A stretch of DNA of 64,000 bases from NCBI GenBank assembly GCA_017860615.1, contig JAGDMU010000006.1, positions 211,448 through 275,447 of the forward strand, written 5' to 3'. The stretch comes from Pseudomonadota bacterium (lineage in GTDB: Bacteria; Campylobacterota; Campylobacteria; Campylobacterales; Sulfurospirillaceae). The position numbers were made by a program, and so were the translations under genes. Positions 53,809 to 62,068 of the stretch are shown here, one piece after another (position 1 is the stretch's first letter; every line of letters begins with the position of its first letter). The notes under the pieces are model-generated. The model did not search any database and had not been told where the DNA came from. It saw nothing but the letters and a program-made list of their open reading frames with translations.

Positions 53809-55263
53809 ATGAGTACAGATATGGGTATTTTAGATACCAAGCGACCCGAGTTTGACCCACTTTTAACCGACATTGCACGCTATGCTTCAGAATGTGTCAT
53901 CAAAAGCGATGATGCCTATAATACGGCACGTTACTGTTTAATGGACACCCTAGGCTGTGGGCTTTTAGCGCTTAAGTTTCCTCAATGCACCAAACTCTTA
54001 GGCCCTGTCGTTCCAGGCGCTACTATGCCACTTTTAGGGGCAAAAGTACCAGGTACGTCTTACCAGCTTGACCCAGAGCGTGCCGCATTTAACGTGGGTG
54101 CGATGGTACGATGGCTTGATTTTAACGACACATGGTTAGCCGCTGAATGGGGACATCCAAGCGATAACTTAGGCGCTATTTGGGCGGTGGGCGATTACAT
54201 CAGCCGTCGCAATATCAGTGAAGGCAAAGCACCGCTAAAAGTCAAAGACATTTTGACAGCGATGATTAAAGCGCATGAAATTCAAGGTATTTTAGCGCTT
54301 GAAAACTGCTTCAACAAAGAGGGAATGGATCACGTGCTTTTGGTGCGTGTAGCTTCCACGGCGGTTGCAGCAGCAATGCTAGGAGGCACATTTGAAGAGA
54401 TTCGCAATGCCGTTTCACACGCATGGGTGGATGGTGGAGCACTTCGCTGTTACCGCCATGCCCCAAATACGGGCTCACGCAAATCATGGGCGGCAGGCGA
54501 TGCGAGCAGTCGTGGTGTCAACCTTGCGCTTAAAGCACTTGCAGGCGAGATGGGTTATCCTTCCGCTCTCAGTGCAAAATTCTGGGGGTATGAAGATGTC
54601 AAAATGGGAGGCAAAAAACTCACCATTCCTCAACCCTTTGGCAGTTACGTCATGGAACAAGTACTGTTCAAAATCAGCTTCCCTGCTGAATTCCACGCCC
54701 AAACCGCTGTTGAGTGTGCCGTAAAATTGCATGATGAAGTCAAAGAAAAACTTGATGCAATTGAAAAAATCATCATCACCACTCAAGAATCAGGACATCG
54801 CATCATCAACAAAGTCGGCCCTCTTGCCAACCCAGCGGATCGTGACCACTGTATTCAGTACATGGTAGCCATTCCACTTATTCATGGAAACTTAATCGCA
54901 GAACATTATGAAGATGCCTATGCAAGCGATCCTCGTGTCGATGCCCTTCGCAATAAAATGGAAGTTGTCGTCGATGCGCGTTACACCAAAGAGTACCTAG
55001 AAGCCGATAAACGCTCCATCGCCAATGCCGTGCAAATCTTCTACAAAGATGGCAGTAAAAGCGAGAAAGTCGAAGTCGAGTACCCTATTGGTCACAAACG
55101 CAGACGCAAAGATGGGATACCACTTCTTATCTCAAAATTTAGACACAATTTAGCGGGACGTCTTAGCCCAAAACAATGTGCAACCATTGAACGTATCTGT
55201 GCAAATCAAGAAAGCTTGGAAGCCATGAATTTCAACGAATTTAGCGACCTTTTTGCACTATAA
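53809..55263 (+). CDS. prpD: 2-Methylcitrate dehydratase
   Basis: The 484-residue MmgE/PrpD-family enzyme dehydrates 2-methylcitrate. Family motifs include the start region CLMDTLGCGLLALKFP, RWLDFNDTWLAAEWGHPSDN and SRGVNLALKALAGEMGYP. This is the Fe-S-independent type, so an aconitase encoded elsewhere should complete the isomerisation. No acnD or prpF is present. AAAGGA precedes the ATG; a terminator follows. Confidence 0.95.
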   Translation: MSTDMGILDTKRPEFDPLLTDIARYASECVIKSDDAYNTARYCLMDTLGCGLLALKFPQCTKLLGPVVPGATMPLLGAKVPGTSYQLDPERAAFNVGAMVRWLDFNDTWLAAEWGHPSDNLGAIWAVGDYISRRNISEGKAPLKVKDILTAMIKAHEIQGILALENCFNKEGMDHVLLVRVASTAVAAAMLGGTFEEIRNAVSHAWVDGGALRCYRHAPNTGSRKSWAAGDASSRGVNLALKALAGEMGYPSALSAKFWGYEDVKMGGKKLTIPQPFGSYVMEQVLFKISFPAEFHAQTAVECAVKLHDEVKEKLDAIEKIIITTQESGHRIINKVGPLANPADRDHCIQYMVAIPLIHGNLIAEHYEDAYASDPRVDALRNKMEVVVDARYTKEYLEADKRSIANAVQIFYKDGSKSEKVEVEYPIGHKRRRKDGIPLLISKFRHNLAGRLSPKQCATIERICANQESLEAMNFNEFSDLFAL

Positions 55264-55270
55264 CCTCCAC

Positions 55271-55292
55271 GAAGCCCTATAATAGGGGCTTC
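55271..55292 (+). terminator. Terminator of the prp operon
   Basis: GAAGCCCTA and TAGGGGCTTC form a stem with one bulged G just after the prpD stop, followed by TCTTTCTT. Confidence 0.7.
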
Positions 55293-55364
55293 TCTTTCTT
55301 CATATCTCATTAACATTTATAATGTACAATAGCATATCTTGTTTTTTACCTATAAGGACTTGTT

Positions 55365-55847
55365 ATGCGTACACTTATGACGACTCTCCTTCTGTTTGCA
55401 ACATTGATGCTCAGTGGTTGTGCCCCCAAAGAGGTCAATTTAGCAACCATCAATCCTGTTTTGAGTCCCACACCCAACCAAATTATTGCGGTGTATAATC
55501 CTGATCGCGACACCATTATGTTCCATGAATTTTCACTCAAAAATGCTGTTTTAGTAGAACAAACATGGGGAAAAGTATTGCCTTTTCGCGTTGAGTTTAT
55601 GGATTTGTGGGTGACAGGTTTAGGTCATGATATTCGTCGTCTTACCAATGGCAATGCTGAAACGATTAAAGATGCTCTCATGTATAATGCAGGTATACAG
55701 GGAATGCAAACACTCCATGTGAATCAAAAAGATTACATTATTAACTACGAATTTGCACGCGATATGGCGAGCGCCATTGATCGCTATGAAGAAAAAATGA
55801 AACATTATGAAAGAGACCGTGAATTCCCACGTATCTTAAAACACTAA
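55365..55847 (+). CDS. Outer-envelope lipoprotein, function unknown
   Basis: The 160-residue protein has a lipoprotein signal with lipobox LSGC (MRTLMTTLLLFATLMLSGCAP), so Cys19 should be lipidated. The mature part has no family that I recognise; it ends in a basic helical tail. AAGGA precedes the ATG. It appears monocistronic. Confidence 0.75.
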   Translation: MRTLMTTLLLFATLMLSGCAPKEVNLATINPVLSPTPNQIIAVYNPDRDTIMFHEFSLKNAVLVEQTWGKVLPFRVEFMDLWVTGLGHDIRRLTNGNAETIKDALMYNAGIQGMQTLHVNQKDYIINYEFARDMASAIDRYEEKMKHYERDREFPRILKH

Positions 55848-55903
55848 TCTCTTTTTGAGACGAGTTTTGGCATACTTCCGCTAAAAATGAAGGAAGTCTT
55901 AAC

Positions 55904-56242
55904 ATGCAACTACCTGCTTGTCCTAAATGTAATTGTGAATATACCTATGAAGATGGCGAGATGATCATCTGCCCTGAATGTGCTCATGAATGGCCTAAAA
56001 ATGGCGCTTCAAGCGAAGAGTCTGCTAGTATTATTAAAGATGCACATGGAACAATTCTTAGCGATGGTGACACCGTTGTCGTTATAAAAGACCTCAAACT
56101 CAAAGGTTCATCTGCTGTCATTAAAGGCGGAACAAAAGTGAAAAACATTCGCCTGAACTATGAGAGTGACCACAACCTTGACTGTAAAGTCGATGGTATT
56201 GGTGCGATGGGGCTTAAGTCGGAGTTTGTTAAAAAGGCTTAA
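55904..56242 (+). CDS. yjdM: YjdM/PhnA-family zinc-ribbon protein
   Basis: The 112-residue protein has an N-terminal zinc ribbon ([13 protein letters not shown] ... CPECAHEW) and the PhnA C-terminal beta domain ([17 protein letters not shown], then [12 protein letters not shown]). The family was once misnamed phosphonoacetate hydrolase; its real role is unclear. GAAGGAAG lies before the ATG. Confidence 0.92.
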   Translation: MQLPACPKCNCEYTYEDGEMIICPECAHEWPKNGASSEESASIIKDAHGTILSDGDTVVVIKDLKLKGSSAVIKGGTKVKNIRLNYESDHNLDCKVDGIGAMGLKSEFVKKA

Positions 56243-56335
56243 CACTATCTATTCAGGATGGATTTTAAAGGATTTCGAGGCGGATTCGCGAAGGTTTAGC
56301 TATTCTAAATCGAGCGAGTCCAACGATGAAAGCGT

Positions 56336-56659
56336 TTAAAAGACATTCTGAATAAGTATCATATACGTGAGTGTTGCGATAAAAATGCTCAACAATGCGT
56401 TTTTAAACTTTACATGTAAAGCTATCGCAACACACACACCGATAATCTCTGCCAAACCATACGGATAAGCCTCCCACTTCACATCTTTAAGCGCATAAAA
56501 CACCAAAATCACCATAATCATCAACGGCATATTAAGTTCAATATATTTAATCAACGGTGAAGGCTCACGGGTACGGAAAAGTAAAAAAGGAATGATGCGT
56601 GTCGCATAGGTCGCTAACGTTGCTACAATGATGCTTCCGATGATGTAACTACTTTCCAT
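56336..56659 (-). CDS. azlD: AzlD-type branched-chain amino acid exporter subunit
   Basis: The 107-residue protein has four membrane segments and the AzlD start pattern ATYATRIIPFLLFR. It forms a two-component exporter with AzlC, whose gene overlaps it by 11 bases. The 93-bp gap after it has an imperfect inverted repeat (TATTCAGGATG at 56249 with CATTCTGAATA at 56343, the latter inside azlD). Confidence 0.88.
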   Translation of the reverse strand: MESSYIIGSIIVATLATYATRIIPFLLFRTREPSPLIKYIELNMPLMIMVILVFYALKDVKWEAYPYGLAEIIGVCVAIALHVKFKNALLSIFIATLTYMILIQNVF

Positions 56660-57323
56660 TTTCCATACTCCTCTTAAAAACGATCAATACAAATGCCGCT
56701 AAACAGAGCGATAAAATCAGCATTTTCTGCGGTGGAAATAAAATCATTCCAAACAACCCAATAATCAGGGCCACAAAAAACGGCTTATGCAGTCTATTTT
56801 TCTTATAAAGTTCAATTGAAAGCACTACAAAAAGAGCCGTCAATGAAAACTCAATACCCGCATAATTAAACGGTAACACATTGCCTAAAAGTGCGCCCAC
56901 AACACTGCCGATGATCCAATAACACTGATTTAAAAAGGTAATCCAAAGGTACGCTTTCTCACGGTTCGCTTCAGGTACATCACTGGTTTTTAAAAGCGCA
57001 AAGGTTTCATCGGTAAGCCCAAAAATAAGATAGTGTTTTTTCCATGAAAAATCTTTAAATGCCGAAATCATAGAAAGCCCGTAAAACGTATGTCGAAGAT
57101 TGAGTAAAAACGTGGCAATGCCTATCTCTAAAATGGTTGCTTGTGAAGCAAAAAGCGTGAGTGCCAAAAACTGACCTGATCCTGCAAAAATAAAAACGCT
57201 CATAAAAAAAGCGTAATACCAAGGAATGAGAAGCTTTGAAAGCAGTAAGCCAAATGCCATTCCAAGCGGAATATACCCCATCATAACAGGGATGGTGAGT
57301 TTAAAAATAGCTACAAAATTCAT
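56649..57323 (-). CDS. azlC: AzlC-type branched-chain amino acid exporter
   Basis: The 224-residue membrane protein has the AzlC features IPVMMGYIPLGMAFGLLLSK, FAGSGQFLAL and LTDETFAL. The family exports valine, leucine and isoleucine analogues. It is followed by azlD with an overlap and preceded, on the same strand, by a small membrane protein gene. Confidence 0.92.
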   Translation of the reverse strand: MNFVAIFKLTIPVMMGYIPLGMAFGLLLSKLLIPWYYAFFMSVFIFAGSGQFLALTLFASQATILEIGIATFLLNLRHTFYGLSMISAFKDFSWKKHYLIFGLTDETFALLKTSDVPEANREKAYLWITFLNQCYWIIGSVVGALLGNVLPFNYAGIEFSLTALFVVLSIELYKKNRLHKPFFVALIIGLFGMILFPPQKMLILSLCLAAFVLIVFKRSMENGK

Positions 57324-57347
57324 ATGTTTTCTTTGTACATGTAAGGA

Positions 57348-57518
57348 TTATTTTTTGATGTAGCGATCAAGATACTTCTGAGTAGCATTCGTATCACTTG
57401 ATTTTTGGTGAATTGCTTGTTTTGAGCTCGTATCTTTTGGAGTTGGATCATTAAAATAGAGCTGATCGATCGCGACAATAATCGCGATCAAGATCAGAAA
57501 CGGAATAAAAATCAACAT
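57348..57518 (-). CDS. Small single-pass membrane protein downstream of flgG
   Basis: A 56-codon frame starts eight bases after the flgG stop and fills an otherwise empty 202-bp gap. The product has one strongly hydrophobic N-terminal helix (MLIFIPFLILIAIIVAIDQL) and a polar tail ending DRYIKK. The ribosome site is weak, which suggests coupling to flgG. Possibly a flagellar or general membrane protein; no family recognised. Confidence 0.55.
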   Translation of the reverse strand: MLIFIPFLILIAIIVAIDQLYFNDPTPKDTSSKQAIHQKSSDTNATQKYLDRYIKK

Positions 57519-57525
57519 GGTTAGA

Positions 57526-58314
57526 TTATGATTTAAGTGCGTTTACGGTTTGAAGCATTTCATCACTGGTGGTAATGGCTTTTGAGTTTGCCTCATATGC
57601 ACGTTGCCCCGTAATCAAGTCTGTCATCTCTTCAACAAGCTCGACGTTACTCATCTCGACAAATTGTTGTCTAACTTGACCTAAACCATTCAGTCCTGGA
57701 TTACTCAAAATCGGATCACCCGAAGCATCGGTATTAAGGTAATTATTGTCACCCAAGGAGTGAAGACCTGCTGGGTTAATGAAGTTAGCAAGCTCAATTT
57801 GTCCAATTTCCGTTGTTGCTGTATTTCCTGCTTGAAGAACAGAAACAATACCATCAACACTGATGTTAATCTCCGTTGCATCCTCAGGTATGACAATATT
57901 AGGGATGAGTTGATAACCATCGCTGTTGACCACGTTTCCATCAGCATCCAGTTTAAATGATCCATTTCTGGTATAACCTGTTGTGCCATCTGGAAGCTGA
58001 ACTTGGAAGAAACCATTTCCCGTAATCGCCATATCCAAAGAGTTACCCGTCTCTTTAAAGTTACCTTGGGTAAACATCTTTGCAATCGCCGTTGGACGAA
58101 CACCTAGACCGATTTCAATACCCGTTGGTGAGGCTGAAGTGCCACTGGTGGATGTTCCTGCATACGTCATGGTTTGGTACATCAAGTCTGCAAACTCAGC
58201 GCGTTGTTTTTTATAACCTATGGTATTAACGTTAGAGATATTGTTTGAAGTGGTATCGATTTGCGTTTGTTGGGCGATCATACCCGTTGCAGCAGTGTAA
58301 AGTGATCTTATCAT
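57526..58314 (-). CDS. flgG: Flagellar distal rod protein FlgG
   Basis: The 262-residue protein has the rod-family N-terminus (RSLYTAATGMIAQQ, then ISNVNTIGYKKQRAEFADL) and C-terminus (NVELVEEMTDLITGQRAYEANSK). It forms the distal rod of the flagellar basal body. It lies 20 bases after the second FlgG-like gene and is probably in the same transcript. Confidence 0.95.
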   Translation of the reverse strand: MIRSLYTAATGMIAQQTQIDTTSNNISNVNTIGYKKQRAEFADLMYQTMTYAGTSTSGTSASPTGIEIGLGVRPTAIAKMFTQGNFKETGNSLDMAITGNGFFQVQLPDGTTGYTRNGSFKLDADGNVVNSDGYQLIPNIVIPEDATEINISVDGIVSVLQAGNTATTEIGQIELANFINPAGLHSLGDNNYLNTDASGDPILSNPGLNGLGQVRQQFVEMSNVELVEEMTDLITGQRAYEANSKAITTSDEMLQTVNALKS

Positions 58315-58334
58315 TCGTTATTCCTTACGTAATT

Positions 58335-59138
58335 TTATGCTTTAGTTGATGCTAATTTGGACACAGCATCACTGTTTAGATCGTTCATATGCGATTTCAT
58401 AACTTTTTGGTACATCTCAACCATACGATTTGATTCAATCAGATTAACCATTTCGCTGACGGGATTGATATTGCTGGTCTCTAAAAAGCCTTGAGCCACC
58501 AAATTTCCATCTTCAAGTTGCGTTACTTCTTCAACACTTTTAAATTTATAAAGGCTTGCACCCTCTTTGAGCAGTGATTTAACATCATCACTTCGAACAA
58601 TCATGAGGTCTCCTATTTGGTCCTCTCGATTGTAAATTCCACCGCTTTTGTCAACTCTTAACTCACCATCTTCAGGGATTGTGATGTATTGTTGATTTTG
58701 AAAATAGGTTGCTGGTAAAACAGGGTATCCCTCTTTGGTGCTTAAAACGCCTTCACTGTTAAGTGTAAAAGAGCCATTTTGTGTCAAACGAATACCATTA
58801 GGCGTCTCTACCATAAAAAACGCGTCTTCACGTTTCAATGCAAAGTCCAGAGCATTACCTGTATTTTTGATGCCACCTTGTTCATACTTGACATACTCTT
58901 CAACCACTTGAGGAACTCTGACACCAACGGCATTGATAAACTTACTTGCCTCTTTGGTATTGTCTTTGATGGGCATCTCTTCTTTATATTCTTGAAAAAT
59001 ACGTTTAAAATCACCCACAACAACATCATCTCTTTTGAACGCTGTGGTATTTAAATTGGCAAGGTTATTGGAGATAAGGTCAAGCTTATTAAACTGTGTG
59101 ACCATCGCTCCCGTAACGCTGTAATAGCTGCTTTGCAT
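58335..59138 (-). CDS. Flagellar basal-body rod protein, FlgF/FlgG2 type
   Basis: The 267-residue protein (ATG at 59138; a GTG four codons upstream is less likely) shares the rod N-terminus (SVTGAMVTQFNKLDLISNNL) and C-terminal PVSEMVNLIESNRMVEMYQK with FlgF/FlgG. In this phylum the first of the two adjacent genes serves as FlgF. A candidate sigma-54 promoter lies 39-55 bases upstream. Confidence 0.9.
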   Translation of the reverse strand: MQSSYYSVTGAMVTQFNKLDLISNNLANLNTTAFKRDDVVVGDFKRIFQEYKEEMPIKDNTKEASKFINAVGVRVPQVVEEYVKYEQGGIKNTGNALDFALKREDAFFMVETPNGIRLTQNGSFTLNSEGVLSTKEGYPVLPATYFQNQQYITIPEDGELRVDKSGGIYNREDQIGDLMIVRSDDVKSLLKEGASLYKFKSVEEVTQLEDGNLVAQGFLETSNINPVSEMVNLIESNRMVEMYQKVMKSHMNDLNSDAVSKLASTKA

Positions 59139-59176
59139 TGTTTTTCCCACTATTTTTAGAATCTTTCCCTAGTTAA

Positions 59177-59193
59177 AGCAACTCCTGTTCCAC
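59177..59193 (-). promoter_or_regulatory. Candidate sigma-54 promoter of the rod genes
   Basis: On the minus strand GTGGAACAGGAGTTGCT keeps the required GG and GC exactly ten bases apart (GG at 59191-59190, GC at 59179-59178), close to the RpoN consensus. Rod and hook genes in this phylum are RpoN-dependent, which supports it. Confidence 0.6.
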
Positions 59194-59237
59194 ATTGTAA
59201 ATGAAGAGCATTCAATGATATTTAAAAAAAAACTCGG

Positions 59238-59243
59238 TATAAT
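59238..59243 (+). promoter_or_regulatory. -10 box of rpoD
   Basis: A perfect TATAAT lies 60 bases before the rpoD start, preceded by an A-rich run and no obvious -35 box. Confidence 0.5.
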
Positions 59244-59302
59244 CCACATCTTTTAAAAGAAATTTCTACCTCCACACACCTTACTCAAGGAGAGTTACAC
59301 TT

Positions 59303-61159
59303 ATGGCTTCAAAAGAACTCTATACCGCATTAGAAGAGCTTTTTGCAGAAAATGAAAAATCATACGTCACTTACGAAAACGTAATGGATCTTTTTATCAA
59401 GCCTCCAACACCTGCAAACGTCAAAAAATTGATGAGCCTTTTAGAAAAATACAAAGTTACATTGATCTCTTCTGCTGAAATTGCCAAAATGCGCAATAAA
59501 GAAGAAGCAAGAAGAAGAGAAGAAGAGCGTCAAAAAATCAAAGATGATGCCTTAGAAGAAGAGTTTGACCTTGCCAGTGAAAAAGAGCTCCTAGAGTGGT
59601 CACGCAGCGATAGCCCTGTGAGAATGTATCTTAGAGAGATGGGACAAATTTCACTTCTTACCAAAGATGAAGAGATCGACATCAGTAAAAAAATTGAATT
59701 TGGTGAAGACATTATCATCGATGCTTTCTGTTCGGTTCCTTACTTGATTGACTTTATTTTGGATTACAAAGAAGCGCTCATTAATCGTGAACGTCGTGTA
59801 AAAGAGCTTTTCAAAACCTTTGAAGACGACACCGATGATGGCGATGATGAAGAAGAATTTGATGATGAAGAGGGTGAAGAAGGCGAAGAGAAAAAAACCT
59901 TCTCAAAAAAAGACAACACACGAACTGAAAAAGTCATCGAAAGCTTTAAGTCACTCGAAAAAGCGAAAAAAGATTGGCTCAAAAGTCTTACCAGACCACC
60001 CGAAGAGAACTTGGATGACGCTGAAGAGATGATGAACTACGATCTAGGACTTGCGTATAAAAAGAAACTTCTTAAAGACGCGCTTATGGATCTAGGACCT
60101 ACCAGTAAGTTGATTAATGAGCTTGTAAAGTCAATGGAAACAGCCCTTAAAAGTGACTTTGAGTTCGATAAAGAACTGAAACGTTTAGAGTACCGTTTAC
60201 CACTTTTCAATGACACGCTTAGAGAAAACCACGTTAAACTTTTAACGAACATTGTGGATCTTAACAAAGAAGACATCACTACCATGGTACCAGAAGCGAC
60301 GATGGTTTCCACCTACATGGAGATCAAAAAGCTTTTTCAAACGAAGGAAGCAAGTAAACAAGGGTTCGATCTTGATCCTGAGAAACTCAAAGAAGTTCTT
60401 GAGCAGATCAAACGAGGTAAGAAAATTGCTGACGAGTCTAAAACCCGTATGGCAAAATCAAACTTACGTCTGGTTGTTTCTATCGCCAAACGTTACACGA
60501 ACAGAGGTTTACCGTTCTTGGATTTGATTCAAGAAGGTAACATTGGTCTGATGAAAGCGGTTGATAAATTTGAGTACAAAAAAGGTTATAAATTCTCAAC
60601 CTATGCCACATGGTGGATTCGTCAAGCGATTTCACGTGCCATTGCCGATCAAGCGCGTACCATTCGTATTCCGATCCACATGATTGAAACGATCAACCGT
60701 ATCAATAAAATTATTCGTAAACACCTTCAAGAAGAAGGTAAAGAACCTGACATCGAAACGATTGCACTTGAAGTGGGTTTGAGTGCGGATAAAGTTAAAA
60801 ATGTCATCAAAATCACCAAAGAGCCTATTTCATTGGAAGCGCCTATTGGTAATGAAGATGATGGTAAATTTGGTGACTTTGTTGAAGACAAAAGCTCTAT
60901 TGCACCGATTGATCACATCTTGAAGTCTGACCTTAAAGATCAGATCGATGAAGTACTCGATCAACTCAATGACAGAGAAAAAGCCGTTATTCGTATGCGT
61001 TTTGGTTTAATGCATGATGAGAGCGACCGTACTCTTGAAGAGATTGGTAAAGAGCTTAATGTTACGCGTGAGCGCGTTCGTCAGATCGAGAGTTCTGCGA
61101 TTAAAAAGCTCAAACATCCTAAAGTTGGACGTAAACTTAAAAACTACATCGAAAGTTAA
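59303..61159 (+). CDS. rpoD: Primary sigma factor RpoD (sigma-70)
   Basis: The 618-residue protein has region 1.1 at the start, region 1.2 ([18 protein letters not shown]), an acidic non-conserved insert with a Glu/Asp run (about 175-200), region 2 ([20 protein letters not shown], then [17 protein letters not shown]), region 3 and region 4 ([20 protein letters not shown]). It directs RNA polymerase to housekeeping promoters. GGAG lies before the ATG; the next gene begins two bases after the stop. Confidence 0.97.
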   Translation: MASKELYTALEELFAENEKSYVTYENVMDLFIKPPTPANVKKLMSLLEKYKVTLISSAEIAKMRNKEEARRREEERQKIKDDALEEEFDLASEKELLEWSRSDSPVRMYLREMGQISLLTKDEEIDISKKIEFGEDIIIDAFCSVPYLIDFILDYKEALINRERRVKELFKTFEDDTDDGDDEEEFDDEEGEEGEEKKTFSKKDNTRTEKVIESFKSLEKAKKDWLKSLTRPPEENLDDAEEMMNYDLGLAYKKKLLKDALMDLGPTSKLINELVKSMETALKSDFEFDKELKRLEYRLPLFNDTLRENHVKLLTNIVDLNKEDITTMVPEATMVSTYMEIKKLFQTKEASKQGFDLDPEKLKEVLEQIKRGKKIADESKTRMAKSNLRLVVSIAKRYTNRGLPFLDLIQEGNIGLMKAVDKFEYKKGYKFSTYATWWIRQAISRAIADQARTIRIPIHMIETINRINKIIRKHLQEEGKEPDIETIALEVGLSADKVKNVIKITKEPISLEAPIGNEDDGKFGDFVEDKSSIAPIDHILKSDLKDQIDEVLDQLNDREKAVIRMRFGLMHDESDRTLEEIGKELNVTRERVRQIESSAIKKLKHPKVGRKLKNYIES

Positions 61160-61161
61160 CC

Positions 61162-61848
61162 ATGAGTAGTTTCGCAGAAGCATGGATTGAGCACGACTAC
61201 AATCCTTTTATTGTTTTTGATAGCAACGGTAAAATCATCTCCCTCAACCAAGAAGCGCAATACCTTCTTGGTGAGGTCAACCATAAAAAAATCTTTGACA
61301 TAGCTCAAACCTATGCCAGCATGACCTATGGTTTTAAAACCACCATCGTGGACATTGCATTTAGTTCGTATAAGTTTTATGCGATTACAGTAGGTTATAC
61401 CGATGAAACATCTATAGGTATTAAACTTTACAAAAGTGCGACCAAAAAATTTGCCAACGTTGAAGAGTATGGTGAGAGTGTCAATATTTATGCTCTGCTA
61501 GATCTTTGCATCAGCGCGTCTTCTACAAACTCAAATATTAAGTTCAAAAAAGAGTTTGACCCAACCTTCCCAGATGTTCGCCTCAAAGTCGAAGACTTTA
61601 TGAAGCTGCTCACTAAAGTTTATCAATCCCATATAAACTCATCGGTTATCACAACCCGTTTAGCGCTCATTACAGGCGAATACATCCGCTTTAACAATAA
61701 AAAATACCCTATTTTCGCCATCTCCATCAAAGGTGATAGCCGAGATAGAAACTATGAAAAAAGCATTGAAGAGATTGGTATAAAAGGTAACTGTACCATT
61801 CACTTTGAGCACGACGAAACCCTCATCCACGCGGCAATGGTCTCTTAG
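61162..61848 (+). CDS. PAS-like protein cotranscribed with rpoD
   Basis: The 228-residue protein starts with a PAS-like domain (NPFIVFDSNGKIISLNQEAQYLLGE) and continues with a helical part (DLCISASSTNSNIKFKKEF, VEDFMKLLTKVYQSHI) that recalls a histidine-kinase dimer or ATPase fold without its motifs. It begins two bases after rpoD. No membrane segments. The function is unknown; a signalling or regulatory role is an inference. Confidence 0.7.
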   Translation: MSSFAEAWIEHDYNPFIVFDSNGKIISLNQEAQYLLGEVNHKKIFDIAQTYASMTYGFKTTIVDIAFSSYKFYAITVGYTDETSIGIKLYKSATKKFANVEEYGESVNIYALLDLCISASSTNSNIKFKKEFDPTFPDVRLKVEDFMKLLTKVYQSHINSSVITTRLALITGEYIRFNNKKYPIFAISIKGDSRDRNYEKSIEEIGIKGNCTIHFEHDETLIHAAMVS

Positions 61849-61855
61849 AAAATCA

Positions 61856-61887
61856 TTACATGTAAAGTCAAATGGCTTTACATGTAA
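61856..61887 (+). terminator. Hairpin after the PAS-like gene built from two TTACATGTAA copies
   Basis: TTACATGTAAAG (61856-61867) and CTTTACATGTAA (61876-61887) form a perfect 12-bp stem. Each arm is itself a copy of the 10-bp palindrome TTACATGTAA. It lies eight bases after the stop codon and may end the rpoD transcript, although no T-tract follows. Confidence 0.5.
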
Positions 61888-61940
61888 GCCCATCATTTAG
61901 CACTTAAAAATCCGATGTTATATTAGGCTTTTTGTAAAAA

Positions 61941-62059
61941 AGTTTTAAAAGAAGTTAAAGCACCAAAGGTGTGTGAGCTTTCTGCGCCAGTATACTAAGC
62001 ATTAGCGTAGGTGCCAAATTTAATATGCAAGGAGGCGGTTACACATTACATGTAACCGC
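61941..62059 (+). ncRNA. Candidate structured RNA element, copy B (between rpoD operon and acs)
   Basis: The element has an outer pairing TTAAA (61955-61959) with TTTAA (62019-62023), a hairpin CACC-AAA-GGTG (61961-61971), a stem GCGCC (61984-61988) with GGTGC (62010-62014) enclosing a CTAA-GCA-TTAG hairpin (61995-62005), and a terminal hairpin GCGGTTACA...TGTAACCGC (62035-62059). A TATATT box at 61918-61923 could be its promoter. The core 61951-61985 matches copy A at 7698-7664 (minus strand). Both flanking genes run toward it, so it is not a leader of a nearby gene on this strand. Confidence 0.5.
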
Positions 62060-62068
62060 ATAAGAAGT

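Larger units (their letters stand above)
5609..62055. repeat. Dispersed 10-bp palindrome TTACATGTAA (13 copies)
   Basis: Exact copies start at 5609, 8030, 14213, 14440, 17439, 17811, 27385, 43830, 48757, 56410, 61856, 61878 and 62046. Eight are inside genes and five between genes. Many extend to TTTACATGTAAA or CTTTACATGTAAAG. Near copies with one changed end base occur at about 14475, 44488, 47706 and 57336. See the findings for interpretation. Confidence 0.85.

Noticed and set aside
59764..59982. Serine-rich frame on the minus strand inside rpoD
   Set aside because: It is the complement of the acidic Glu/Asp insert of RpoD; the rpoD frame is clearly the real one.
61981..62015. AGCGTAGG in copy B suggested a TPP riboswitch
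   Set aside because: The CTGAGA box and the remaining thi-box core are missing, the second copy lacks AGCGTAGG, and no thiamine gene follows.
62029..62055. AAGGAGG followed by ATG-TAA at 62050 looked like a start for a tiny gene
   Set aside because: The ATG is followed at once by a stop and lies 14 bases from the purine-rich site; the sequence is better explained as part of the terminal hairpin.
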